A stretch of 64,000 nucleotides of DNA from contig NC_037266.1 in assembly GCF_000002425.4 (NCBI RefSeq), forward strand, positions 7,939,180 to 8,003,179, written 5' to 3'. Numbering within the stretch: position 1 is the stretch's first letter; the number at the start of each line of letters is the position of its first letter. This DNA is from Physcomitrium patens. Lineage: Eukaryota; Streptophyta; Bryopsida; Funariales; Funariaceae. The position numbers and the translations under genes are program-made. The notes beneath the pieces were generated by a model. That model was not told the DNA's origin and made no database searches. It was given only the letters and a program-made list of their open reading frames with translations. This document shows positions 12,261 to 24,200 of the stretch, piece by piece.

Positions 12261-12400
12261 CATGATAATACTTAGAAAATAAATGTCTAATATTACTCAA
12301 AACAAGTAAAAGAGGGGACTTGAGAACAAAGAAGATACTAAGAACAATATTAATTTACAAGAAGATAATCCGCAACTTTTGATAAACTTATGTCTTATCA

Positions 12401-13273
12401 AAAAAAAGAGATAATCCACTTGAGTGTTAACTCATTGAATTGTTGGTTGATGAAAGAGTGGGATAGAAGATGATCCAAATCAGAAACTGTTTGAGAAGGT
12501 GAAGAAAAGACGGCTCACATTCACTGGTTACACATGCTAGCAAACACACTCATCATTTACAGTTTCCAAATGATGAATCGGAGAAGTAAAAAATGGGGAT
12601 TACAAGGTCACGATTGCAACTCAACTTAAGCTTACAGATAAGAGATGGACATGAGGCAGGTGGGTCCAGATAAACCAAAAGCACAAGACATACAATCATG
12701 TGTAGAAACCGTGAACCATTGCAGCAGATGAAGTGTTTTGTAGAGTTGGAATGAGAGTGAGGATTTGTCAGAGGAACTGTGAATGATTATTCACAGTTGG
12801 TGAATAGAAGCTTGGATTACTCGAGAAGGACAGTTCCAGAGGAAGATATTGTTTGAAGAGTGCACTTCTAGCAACTCGTCATTGGTGGGTGAGATCCCAG
12901 ATATTGCCAAACTCTTGAGAAATGGGGAAGTGCTTAAAACATCCTGGCTTCTACAGCAAGTCGCCCTTCTGCCTCAACAATGAGGAAATGTGAAAGTCAC
13001 GGCTATCTTTTTACTGTTGTAAGGAGGGTTGCTGAATTGAAACTTGCAAGTTTGATTTCTCTCCACTTGATGGCCGGTCCTGTCTGCTAGGCTGTGAAGG
13101 AGATGTAGACTTAAAAGAGTATACGGCCCCTGGCTGAGAAAATGCCGTGTAGTTTTAGCTGCAGACAGAATGGATTTCGAAGCATCGATTACACCGGCTA
13201 TCATTCAAAGCATTGCAGACGACGGCAACATATAAAGGAAATGTTCCAAAGGTTTCCTCTCTTGTCTGTGGAG
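12401..13273. other. Spacer: gypsy A truncation point and 3' flank of the DUF2062 gene
   Basis: No gene is recognised. GC content rises toward the right and part of it is probably the 3' untranslated region of the minus-strand DUF2062 gene. A 76-codon minus frame at 13204-12974 has no recognisable domain. Confidence 0.5.
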
Positions 13274-13939
13274 TTAATCTAGAGCAACACGAGCTTGACT
13301 TGGCAGCTGATCTCGACCTCCAAATCGTTTCTGCGCCCCCAAAGTGAGTGGCAGGAGCAAAGCATACAACATCATGAAGAGAAAAGGGCTGGACATTAGC
13401 CAGCCCAGTATTGCATGCCCAATGGCAAAGACTAACTCGCCTGAAGATTTTCCTGTGAGGGCCTGCCAGAGAGTGTCTTTTGTCAGTGCAAAAAGACTGG
13501 CTCCCAGTACACTTCCACCCACTCGGAGAAAAGGTACAATTAAGCTCATTTGTAAGGGAATGGCGAGGACATTCGCCAGCATTATCGCTGGCCCTTAACA
13601 CTTCGTGCCCAGCAGCGCCACTGCTACGCAGCAGAATACTACTGTGACGCCGCAAATTGGGAAAACACCAAGAGTCAAGCCGAGAGCTACCGAGAAGGCC
13701 TGTTGCGTCCGTTCAGCCCCTCTGTTAATGCCAGAAATCGTTCTCTGCGGATGAGTTGAGTGCCCAAGGCAAAAACTCATCAATGGAATGCAAAAACTGC
13801 GAAAAAGAGAGAACTAGAGACTAGAATTCAAAGATAGGGAACAATACCTTCGCAGAGTAAGCATGAGGGGTTTGTAAACCTTTATTCTAGCCAATCGCAC
13901 AACCCGAAAGCTCTGCCAGCCCCCATGCTCTCTCTCCAT
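13274..13939 (-). pseudogene. Plant DUF2062 membrane protein, full length with one in-frame stop
   Basis: Two exons: 13939-13848 (starts MEREHGGWQSFRVVRLARIK) and 13721-13274, with a GT-AG intron and matching phase 2. The splice restores LRRGAERTQQAF, the conserved start of the plant DUF2062 domain. Four hydrophobic segments follow (VALGLTLGVFPICGVTVVF; IMLANVLAIPLQMSLIVPF; a third near FAIGHAILGWLMSSPF; LFMMLYALLLPLTL), so it is a small integral membrane protein of about 178 aa and unknown function. Codon 73 is TAA (13597-13595), between LLGTKC and GPAIMLAN, where relatives have His or Tyr; the frame is otherwise uninterrupted on both sides. It may be a recent nonsense mutation, an assembly error, or an edited or readthrough site. 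A 166-codon minus frame at 13655-13155 is a shadow. Confidence 0.8.
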
Positions 13940-14210
13940 CGCGGAGTATGAATCATATCCTCTTATGTATATGTCATCAGATCTCCCTGTCAATCTTCGT
14001 TCTCGTAATGCCGAGGCGCCAATAACATCTTCTTACCAAAAATGTCTATCAGCAATCAAAAGTTCAAAAGACTCCTCCGAAGCATTCAAGTCCACTACGG
14101 GAAACTCAACGCCGCATTGCTCCAGGAAAATGAAAACTCCCAATCCGAATCCCTAAGCGCACAAAACCACATATCTAGAAACCACAACACCACCGCTACA
14201 ATCCCACTAG

Positions 14211-14495
14211 ATTACGATACATCTTTACCCATCGTACAAATATCTCTATTGCAAACCTCATTCCCTCAACAATACCGATGCTGCAGCCTTCAACATCCTC
14301 ACCCAGATAGCGTCATACAAAAAAATTCTGGCACACGCCAAAACCTCGCAAAACACAGCCACTGTCTCTGCAGGAAGACGCAAATGTTACTACGGACTCG
14401 GTTACCGTGTCAAAGTTCGATGCAAGACAATCTTCCTCTCGGAAATGAAACAGACTCATGGGCCAGAGCGGTTTACATATTCGTTGACTATCTAA
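14211..14495 (+). other. Possible orphan exon or gene fragment of unknown identity
   Basis: This frame opens directly after CCCACTAG, a plausible 3' splice site, and runs 94 codons to a TAA. It contains DAAAFNILTQIASYKKILAH, then ATVSAGRRKCYYGLGYRVKV and FLSEMKQTHGPERFTYSLTI. The amino-acid mix (alternating hydrophobics and charge, few low-complexity runs) looks protein-like, but no family is recognised. A longer 161-codon frame overlaps it in another phase. It could be an exon of an unannotated gene, a decayed gene, or chance in an A+C-rich segment. Confidence 0.3.
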
Positions 14496-15031
14496 ACAAA
14501 ACGAGTGATTCCATCAAAAATCCATGATTTGATGCTGTCGACTTTTCCGACGTCTCGCTGACAACCTCCCTTACGTGGCAGGCAACTGTTGGTGCAGACA
14601 AATAAGTCTAGGACCTAACCTACTGGATGAACAAGACAGATCCAGGACTGAATTGTGAACACGCGGTAGCTCTGTAACGCGCGATCGAGATACTCACCAA
14701 CTACCGCTAACCTGAGCATGAAGACGAGACTAATCAATCTTCACAGAAATGGGAAAGGTGCGAGAATACAGACAGATGATTAGTCTGCAGTAGCTTCGGT
14801 ATAGTGCGAGAATGAGTGAGATCACAGCGCACGCCATCCGCCAGTCAGTCAGAGCTATCCCTGTTCACAAAGGTCATCGCCGTACAGTTATTCTCGGTTA
14901 CCGACTGCAAGACCGTAAGCATCGGGAATCTGCGGTGGCTGAGTGCAGAATTTTCACATGGGAGGCGTTTTAGGCAGCGAGGTAGGCCGGTGGTGGGGGG
15001 GAGAGGGAGTCAATGGGAAGCGTTTGACTGA

Positions 15032-15316
15032 GTGGGGAAACAAAAAGCTTTGTCAGAGGATGCAACATTCGATGGTCGTTTGCGGGTTTCGAAAGGACCA
15101 AAGGATGCCTGTGGGATGGTAGTGGCTTTGAGAGACAAGGATGTTGTTCGACTAGCGGTCGGGGTATGTTGTTCCGGCCACTGTTGCGACGAGTGCCTTT
15201 GCAGAGACAACTGGACGCCAAATGCGACGCAATTTAGAACGCGGAGAGCGTTGGCATCACCTCGACCCATGGTTCTAAGCAGCCGACCTACTAGTGCACG
15301 GGACGGGGGGGAGTGA
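15032..15316 (+). other. Upstream open reading frame in the kinase leader (possible)
   Basis: A 94-codon ATG frame (starts MGKQKALSEDATFDG, cysteine-rich centre) ends 44 bases before the kinase start codon and is in a different frame. If the transcript starts upstream of 15032 it would act as a uORF and lower kinase translation. It has no recognised domain, and whether it is transcribed is unknown. Confidence 0.25.
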
Positions 15317-15360
15317 GTGGCTTGTTGTGGTTGCTTCTTGTGTCGGAGCTCCAAAGTGCG

Positions 15361-18300
15361 ATGGATTGGAGCGATGTGGAGGATGTCAACCCCGCCAAGG
15401 GCATCTACGCAGTGTGCGGACAGCTCTGGTCTGGTAAGCTTCGCCGTCTTCCTCTATCTCAGCCTGATCGGATTCTGTTGTAGAATAATATTTGCAAGTA
15501 TAATAATGATGCTAATTCTCCCATTCAATTTCTATCTCGTCTTTTTAATTTTATATTCTTAAACCTTTGGAACTTTATGTGTTTACTACTATGGATGGGG
15601 AGTGGCGTTTCTTAGCTTCGGCTGGCACTCGACGAGCATCGCGATTCTGTCTTCAGCTCGCGAGGTCATGCCTGGATGCGTTCTTCAGATTTTAGGATCA
15701 TACAACAAAAATATTAAAGGCAGTTAACAGGATGGCGAGATGGGTCTCTGCGTCTTGTTCATGCTGATATGAATTTGGGTTTTTCTTAAAAAAGAGTTAG
15801 TAATGGTTTTTATTAATGATGAACCGTCTGAAGGCTTTGTAGGTGCCCGATGATGTTGTGTGTGGACCCATTCACATGAAATATAACTTTCCACATCAAA
15901 GCTGTGGAGTGTACGTCTATTGATACGCGTCCAGTTTTAGTTTTACACTCAAGTATTGGCCATAGGTTGCTTTGAACCGCAAGTACATTTGTAGAGCAGG
16001 AAATCCATATTAGAATTCTGCAAATTCTGACTGAGTTTTCGAAAAGTCGCTTGTGATGAGCATTGTAAAGAATGTTCATCCTGAACCAATTCCATGAAAT
16101 TGCGTGTCCAGTGGGTCCCCGATACAAGGTGGAAGTCCATGTTGGCTCAGGATCATATGGCGATGTTTGTCGCGCGACAGATCTACAATTCGGTCGAACT
16201 GTTGCCCTCAAGGTGAGGATTAAACTCCTTGTTCACCCATTTCTTTATCTGTTTCTGTTCCATGTACTTGCGAATTGATGCCATTCCCTTTTATGCTTTT
16301 GGAATCAGAGGCTGCTGTGGTTGTTTGTCATAGATTAAGGGATATGTGTGTAGCGTCTTTCGTGTGTTGTTTCGGTGAGCTGAGAGTGTGAGTGCAATGA
16401 GCACAAGGAGGATGATGAACTTCCTACCTGGGAGGTCACCGAACTTGTAAAGTTGAGTCAAGCTGAAATCACCTCGCATTCGGTTTTGGCGAGGCATTCT
16501 CCAAGTAATACTATGTTCATGTTTGTGCTCACCTTACTGTTATGTACAACAGAGGGTACCCGATGTATTCTTTTGCCAAATACTGGCTAAACGTGTGCTA
16601 CGAGAAGTGTGCATCATGCGGCGGCTCATTCATCCCTATATCATATCATGTACGCCCTCGTGCTTGGATGAGTGCATAGACTGCTAAAAGTGTCGGACAT
16701 CTCAATTCTTAAAATTTAATTGAGATGACTTGTTTTGAGGGGCATTTTATCTGTTGTATTCGAGTAACACAATTTTCAAGTTTCTGTATTACTGTGTCTT
16801 TGTTCACGCATCGACTCTAATTGAAATTTATGTTGCAGTGACGGACGTCTTCACATCGAAGAATCTGGAGAAACCAGACTCAACGGACTTGTATATCGCC
16901 ACTGAATTTGCCGAACGGTATGATCTTGATATCCACATGTATTCTCCACCTTAGTTGCCATATCTTGAACGTGCTTCTGCAACATATATAGTGCAGAGCG
17001 GAACTGGGTGCTTACGGCGACTTTTGGTGACTTTTAGATAGGTACGATAGAATTTCGATATAATGTCATTACTCAATGTATGCAATGGCGTGGGTTATGA
17101 ACATTCAGTGGGGATTTGTATCGTCAAAGTGAACCTATTACGGCGGAAACTGTTAGAACACTCATGTGGCAGCTGCTCGTATCAGTTAACTACATGCATT
17201 CCTGTCATGTGTGGCACAGGCAAGTGATTAAACTATCTTTCTCAGAGCTCAAACTCAACTTGTGGAATATAGTTTTTATTTTTATTTTTTATTTTTTTAT
17301 TTTTTTGTTGAATTTTGGATTTTATATGTCAACTGCAATCACTATTTGGAATATCTTGGTGTTCAGTCGGGTACAGTACCATCCATGAGACTTGTGTCGG
17401 CGTCATTGTGACAGGGACATCAAGTCTGAAAATGTGCTGCTGACAGAAAACTTTCAATCTAAGTTGTGTGATTTCGGACTTTCGCGATCCGCCCTTGAGG
17501 TGCGTGGACCGTGCAAGCTTTTCTCATTCTAGGGTTAATACTCTCTCCGAATTACCCCCCATGAAAGTTGCTGCTTCATGAAGGAATGTCCAGGTTTGGT
17601 TTATCCATATCCTGTACTATTGGTCGTAGTTGACTATTACAGTGATTGACGGTATAATTTTTTATTTTATTTTAATTTTTATGTCACTTAAGACGTCAAG
17701 CTTCACGGATGCGAAACCAACTGGGCGAAGGAAAAAGCCGGTTCTGACCAGACAATACACCAAGACTGTGAGTGAACGTCTTTGACGAAGGAACTGCAGT
17801 GTCGCTTGCTTTATTTGTTGTATGGTAACCTTGCCATGCTGATGCAAAGCTGAAATTTTCATGTTCACATTAGTGACAATGATACGAAAAGTTGGTCATT
17901 GCTCAGAATTTTCATCACAAAATCGTCCTACTCTCTTTTCAACATCTGGGACGAACTAGATCTATATCTCAACTGTGAAAGGCCTTCATTGTTTCAAAAA
18001 TATGGTTTCGAAACCAACGTTACTGGCTTTCTCCAGTTTGTACAATACGGTAACCTAATAAACAATACCCCGGGCATGTATCCCTGGGAATCGAGTTACT
18101 GCAGGCCAGCCCTGTGGTGACTCTTGGCTATGCCACCAAGTTGCACATTTAGATCCTATTGAGATGCCTACATTGGTGTGGTAACAGAAGCCCATGTCAC
18201 ATTTCTCATTTCGCGCTGACATTAACTTATAAAGTCCTTCCTCTCTATGTGCAGGTAGTGACCCCAAGCCACCGTGCACCTGAGGTGGTAATGTCGCAAG

Positions 18301-21208
18301 GCCAGTACACATCTGCTATTGATGTGTAAGTTCGATCCTGGTATTACGATATGTGTCTCTATCATCTCAAGTCATCTTATATTTTAGAATCTTATCTCTC
18401 TATTCACACCAATTTTGTTGAATCTGAATATTATTCTAAACTTGAAGGATTTTGTCGGATGAACGTTAGTTTTCTTTATGAATCCTTCTGTAGGTACGCG
18501 AACTCATGTTTTTTTTGTTATTTATTATTTCTTTTTACATTCATGAACTCTTATTCTATTTTCCAAAATGTATCTAACGCTCCAAAATTGAACTGTTTCA
18601 GCTGGTCAGTTGGTTGCATCTTTTGGGTAAGATATTGACATCAACTGAGCTCTCTGATTAAGAGTAGTTGAATAGATGTTCATGAATCTTCATTTTATTG
18701 TGTAACGCTCCCTGGTAGCACTAGGAGATAAATATATCAAACTCAGCGTTAAGATCTAGCTTTGTCTGAACAACTGGTTTCTAAAGCATGTCCATCTGTA
18801 ATATTTTGGTTTGATCTCATGCTATTTGACACTCATGGGGTTCAGGAGCTTCTCATGCGGCAGGGTCATCCTCAACACTCTGGTCGTTTAAGCAAGCCTC
18901 TTTTCGGTGTGCGGTATGCTTCCGGTCCAGTTTCCGATGCAACAAATCCACAAATTCTTTATCTAGATGAGAATTCAGAGCTTTTATGATCGTGACTTTG
19001 CCCAAGCACCAATCGCAGTGTCCAGGTTTGCAACGCCCTGCCTATTGTGTCATTTAACCTAACCCCGCCATTGTGAAATGCGCCTTCAGCGGAGAGCCAA
19101 GCACGCCTTTAAGGGGTGAATCGTACAACAACGACATTTCCTCCGAGCTACACGATCAGGTATTTTCATCGAAGTCATCTGCCAACAAGTTATTTTTAAT
19201 TTGACTTGCTCTGCACTAAGTGGGTACCTCTTAACGTGTTCTTAGATCCTACTAGGTCGTAGAGGAGCGCAAGACAAAATTGTCTCTAACACCTTCTGTT
19301 ACAGTTGGATGTGATTTTCAACGTAATCGGCACACCTTGCTGGAAAGACATTGAAAGTGTCCCTGGCGAACATTGGCGAGCATACCTGAAGAAGGTACCA
19401 GGAAGGGTGAGACCTCAGATTCCCAGCTCTCTTTTATATTTGTTCAGGTTGGATTTTCCTTAACTCTTGACGCATCCTGAAAACACTTGTCTTTCCCTCG
19501 AGTTTCTCTGCTCACATATAAGATAGTTATGTCCTTTGTCCAGTCGTTTGTTGAAACCGAGAGAGCGATTGACTGATTTAATCTAGGAGATGACGTCGCT
19601 GATGATTTGCATCAACACTTTCGTAACCCGAACTTATTGTCTTGTCATTGGGTGATCTAGTTTATGGAATCACGATCAACAGTATAGAACGCCGTAAAAA
19701 TAAAATTAATTTGGAAGAGTGCCTTTGCTATTAGGCAGGAAACATTGTGAAACGATTATCAGGAATGGTTGATGACAATGCGTTGGACCTTCTACAACGA
19801 ATGTTAGCATTTGCCCCACATCGGCGCTGCTCGGCGGATGAGGCGCTCAACCACACTTACGTGAGTGGTCTTACTTTTGGGTTCTATGTTTCATGAGGGC
19901 GTGTTCTATGAGGAGGTTCGTAATATCATTTCATTTTCATTCTCGAGTGTCTGTTTCATAGAAGTTTATCGATCCCCTACAAGCCTCGATACTGCGGTTT
20001 TCCAAGGGAAATACCTTTTTTTGCGAAAAGTTGTGGAATATCCGATCAAGCTTTGTTTACATCACTTCAGAGCTGGATTAGTTTAACATTGTTTTTAATC
20101 AATGGCATGCTGCAGTTCAAAGGTATGAGCAAAATGCTGAATGTCGGGCCAATCCCAGCGGTAGGAAAGGGACCTTCGACACTTCCTAACCATCCAGTTT
20201 GGAAGATTGCTGAGCCTGCTGTTGCTCTTGGTTTACTTGAGGTAATTATTCTCGCTCATCTACTAAACAGACATCTCTTATAGCGCACACACTTCGCGGC
20301 TTGAATGATAAAGTTGTGTTACTCCTGCAGAGGGAGCTGGAGATGTCAGCAAATCATACGGATGGCGGCAAGCTTAAGCTTGAGCAGCTGCTTCAATGTG
20401 AAGTGGAGCAGCAACAGATGCAAACAAATCTGCGGCTAGCTGCTCTTCGTGGTCTTGCCAGCACAGGATCGCTGAGTCGCTCTGTTTTTTCGACTACCTC
20501 TGCAAAGGCGCTTATTACCAGCTTGACTTCGCTTTCTAGCATTGGGAACTTGTATATTGATATCTAGATTGCAAAAGCTAGCAATTTGGAAAACATTAGA
20601 AGAGATTGGAAGTTTATGCCTGATGCACTGAAATGTCATGATGATTTCTGCGATTCTATTCATTACCTCCTGACGCACGTTTCATTCCCATGACAACAGA
20701 CATCACGAGGAACCGAACTCATCCCTTGCGCAACGTCCCGTGCAACTGAAATCCCAACAGGATCATCGAGCAGTCAATCGGAGCCTTGGTCAGTGGCAGA
20801 ACGTCCAGATCAAGCCGACCGCCAACTGAACCGCCTGGCCTCCCGGGATTCCACCGCTTCTGAGCTTTCCGTCGAAACTGGACAACCACCTGTTTCTGCA
20901 TCAGGTTCAGGAAGCGACGAACCGCCACCGGCAAAGCGAACAAGGAAAATCACGGTCAGGTACACAGAGCAACTCCACTACATGCACTGAAAACAGTGTG
21001 CAGAGATGTTAAGAGCAAGTTATGCTGCAGTTGTGCAAAAGCTGTTGCATGGGGTCTGGACACTGACAACTTTTTGTGCTCCTAGTGCAGGCAAGGCTCT
21101 CTTTGCATAGAGCTCAACCGTCTTGACGTCTACCAGTCCGGTGACAGCATCAGTGTTGACTCAAAGTTGTCGATGCCAAAATCTCGGGCTCGTAAAGGCA
21201 AAGGCTAG
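15361..21208 (+). CDS. MAPK-like CMGC Ser/Thr protein kinase, multi-exon
   Basis: Exons: 15361-15433, 16112-16212, 16553-16649, 16839-16917, 17109-17219, 17415-17499, 17693-17767, 18255-18325, 18602-18626, 18846-18908, 18979-19025, 19090-19159, 19305-19406, 19735-19860, 20116-20241, 20331 onward. Phases agree at every junction; intron 5 is GC-AG. Motifs in order: GSGSYGDV loop, VALK lysine, RVLREVCIMRRLIHPYI helix C, HRDIKSENVLL, CDFGLSRS, HRAPEVV with the CMGC arginine, DVWSVGCIFWELL, LDVIFNVIGTPCWKDIE, LDLLQRMLAFAPHRR. The activation segment has an insert (TGRRKKPVLTRQ) and reads TKT, not TxY. The frame stops at 20567 (495 aa). Alternatively a donor at 20552 joins 20774-20959 and 21091-21208 (about 591 aa, Ser/Pro-rich basic tail with PPPAKRTRK). 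Catalytic residues are intact. Substrate unknown; MAPK-family relatedness rests on the C-lobe motifs. Confidence 0.85.
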
Positions 21209-24200
21209 AGGACTTGGGTCCCGTTGCAGACTTGGGTCCTGTTGTTGCAGCTGCCTGTGTTCATTGAGTGTGTGTTATTTTTCTTAACTGAAATGGCGAA
21301 GTATGTCAGCTGGGTTCTAAAGCATTCACGAGTATTTGCCAGTGAAGCAGTGCCGCATGTTGTCCTCGGCGTTGCCACCCCCTTTTCACGAATGGCCTTC
21401 ACAGTTCCACCACCAGGCTGTCTGTCTGTCTGAGGGCGTGATTGGCCGAAGAAGATGAGTTCGGAGCTTCCAGAATTTCATTGCTATTTGCTTTAATAGA
21501 ACTAGATGTGACACAGACGTTTGTTACCAGTATATTATCAGCATTGTACCCGCTAACTGTGAGTTTGGATGCATCTCGATGCGACCATTTTAATCACGTC
21601 CTGGTGGACCTTTCCTTCAATTTTGCTGAGAAATGAATTGAGAATTTTCTTTTTTTAATTATAAAAGACAATAAATTGTGGGTGTTTTTTTTTTTTTTTT
21701 TTTTTTTAATTTTATTAATTTTCTAGAAACGAATAATGGACATACATTCGGACATACTTAAAATACATACGTACAAATAACGAAATAACATGAAAATGTA
21801 CTTTCTAATTACATTTGATGTTTTTGACCAAGATACACATTTAACACTGATAATTGTGTAGATTCATATTTTTGAATTATCACTGTTTTCATAATACTAA
21901 CTTGAAAGTAGCTAGAAAGGATTGAACTCATAGCATTTTTTGATGAAAACAATCAGTCTTTCCAAAATCCATAAATTTTTAAGATTTTGATTCAAAATTT
22001 TTAAACCAAGTCAAATAAATAATGTGGCATTTGGCATTTGGTTCTTTTGGACAATGAAAGAATACTATGTAGTGGAGCGTTATGTAGGATGCATGTATGT
22101 TGTTTTATATAACAACTTCATAAACAATGTAGAAATTTCTAAATCCTCAAAATCTATAGAAAGCTTAGAATGTTTTAAGTTGGGCGTACAATGCAATAAA
22201 AACATTAGGAAGAAGAATATCATTGTGATTAAAGAATGACATACATGATGGGTTGAAATGTAATTCAGTTTAGTAGATGTATGCAACGAAGAACATATAC
22301 AAATCATGATCCAAAGAGATTTGGCAATTCTAATAGCAATAGAATCATTAGCACATGATTAAAGCAATGAATGTAGGTAGAAGCACTGGAAGGCAAGGAT
22401 TTATTGCGCAACAAGTGAGGAAAGTCAAGATGAAAACTTTATTACATTGGATGGAAATGCAACAATATAATCATCAATCTTCTTGCGCCTCATTCGGTCT
22501 TGTGGCATTGATAGCTTCTAAGATGCCCATCTTTCCTAACTCTAATCCTCCCTCCTCTTTTCTTTAATCCTAATCCTCCCTTCCCTCCTCCTTAACCCCA
22601 ATCCTAGTCCTCCCTCTTCTCATAACTCTACCTTGCTCTGCATTGCATTCTTCTACACTATCCTACCTTCTCATCCATGCTCTCTTCTTTGTCCTCCTAC
22701 TCCTCTTTCCTCCATTGTTATATTAAATGTTGTCTTGTTTAGGAATGCATCAGATACCTAGTTGTGAAAGGTGAGGTTGTGTTTCACAAGTATCCAAGAA
22801 ATCCTAATAGGTTTCACCCATTTGAAAAGAATATAATCCGAATTTCAATTCAAAAGTGCTAAAAAATACTCTTCTTAGTAGCCTTAATCATACATAAATC
22901 CTAATTACTATGTACTTTCATATTTAAGCAATTTAGATTTTTCTTATAAGTCTTAATCCTAATCAATGAGCTTTAACAAGCTGTAACTTCTAATCTTACT
23001 ATCTACTTGATTTAAAATTTTTCATGCAATTGTCAATTTAAGTCTTCTATATGCTCAAGAATTTTTAGCTCAATCCAACTTATAGATTGTGAGAAAACCT
23101 CCAAAAATTGCATTGATATCACTTGGCCGCCAACTTGAAAAGTGAAGCAAATATCTCAGTAGTGATTTCTCCTTCTCCAACAGTTAACTTTAACTCAAAA
23201 TTGGTGTGCATCTTGTTCTTTAAGTCTTTCAATACCATGCCACATTTAACCTTGATCCAATTAGTAGATCTCTAGATATCATAGAAATCCTACTCAATCC
23301 CAAATTCCCAATTTCTAAAACCCTCTTGTACTAAAAACTAGATATCTTTAAACCACACTATTAGATTATTACAAAGTTTCATATAAACTTAGCACACTCA
23401 ATAATCCAAACAGTATCAAATTTTGAACCATACATGCTATACCAATTGCTTGAACTAGCCAAAATTGCTAGCTCTAATTATATTATATAAAATCCAATCA
23501 CTAATACAAACCTTGACATTTGAACAATAATTTCTAAATTGTCAAAAATCCTAAAAAAATAATCCTTATGCCTCTAAAAAGAGCTTTAAGCTAGCTCTCA
23601 AACTCTAATCTTTGATCTTCGAATGAAATCCTAATTTGTCCTAAGCGATTGTTTTAGTGACCAAAGATTTGATTTTGATCCTCCCTCACAAACAAACAAC
23701 CCTCGGATATCAATCTAATCTATCCTAAGGATTTTTTAGCCCAATTCTACCTTTAACTTGATTCTAGTATCAACTATACCAACCATTTACTTCTTCTACC
23801 CTGATTTTAACAATTTATGGCCTTTCTAAGGCAATAAAAAAGTTTTTATATTCTACAAGGTAAAAATACTAACTAACTTTTATCTACTTGCTATTAAAAC
23901 AAGAAAATAGGCTAAGAGACTTTTATAAAAGCCTTATTAAAATCTTTTAAATTTTTATTGAATTAATATAATAGATTTTTAATTAAAAATTTATTTTTAA
24001 TCATATTTTCATCATGTAATCATGTCACAACTTGACACCACATATTTTTCTCTTCCTTATTCTTCTTGTGACTCTTGCCACTCCTTCCTTCCTTATGCTT
24101 GCAATCTAATGCATCACTGCCATTTCCACCATGCCATTTGTATTGGAACCTATTCCTTTCCTTGCCATTTGTTTCTTTGCCTCTTAAGTATGGTCTTCTC

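Larger units (their letters stand above)
6702..12400 (-). mobile_element. Ty3/gypsy chromovirus, family A copy 1 (5'-truncated)
   Basis: On the minus strand the order from right to left is gag (about 12250-11300), protease, RT (10560-9700), RNase H (9668-9363), integrase (9240-8133), chromodomain (about 7980-7790), polypurine tract (about 7222-7232) and 3' LTR (6702-7221). That order and the chromodomain identify a chromovirus. The 5' LTR is absent: similarity to copy 2 (47155-47320) stops near 12400, before the primer-binding site. Many stops and frameshifts make it a fossil, though it is less AT-biased than copy 2 at 30440-47902. Confidence 0.88.
13940..15360. other. Divergent intergenic region between DUF2062 and the MAPK-like kinase
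   Basis: About 1.4 kb, much less AT-rich than the flanks, holding the promoters of two divergently transcribed genes. The section 14000-14530 is unusually A+C-rich on the plus strand, and 14940-15320 is G-rich. Frames are open on both strands but only one stretch (14211-14495) looks like protein; it is listed separately. No TATA box can be assigned with confidence. Confidence 0.5.

Noticed and set aside
13155..13655. 166-codon minus-strand frame
   Set aside because: It is a shifted shadow of the DUF2062 second exon; the family motifs are in the other frame.
18846..18989. Kinase exon reading straight through 18908 to a TGA at 18989
   Set aside because: A GT at 18909 and an AG before 18979 give a phase-correct splice that continues as YDRDFAQAPIAVS and on to the conserved GTPCWKD region, so the TGA is intronic frame only.
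21686..21708. Poly(T) run as evidence of a retroposed (LINE/SINE) copy
   Set aside because: No internal promoter boxes, RT sequence or flanking target duplication could be seen beside it.
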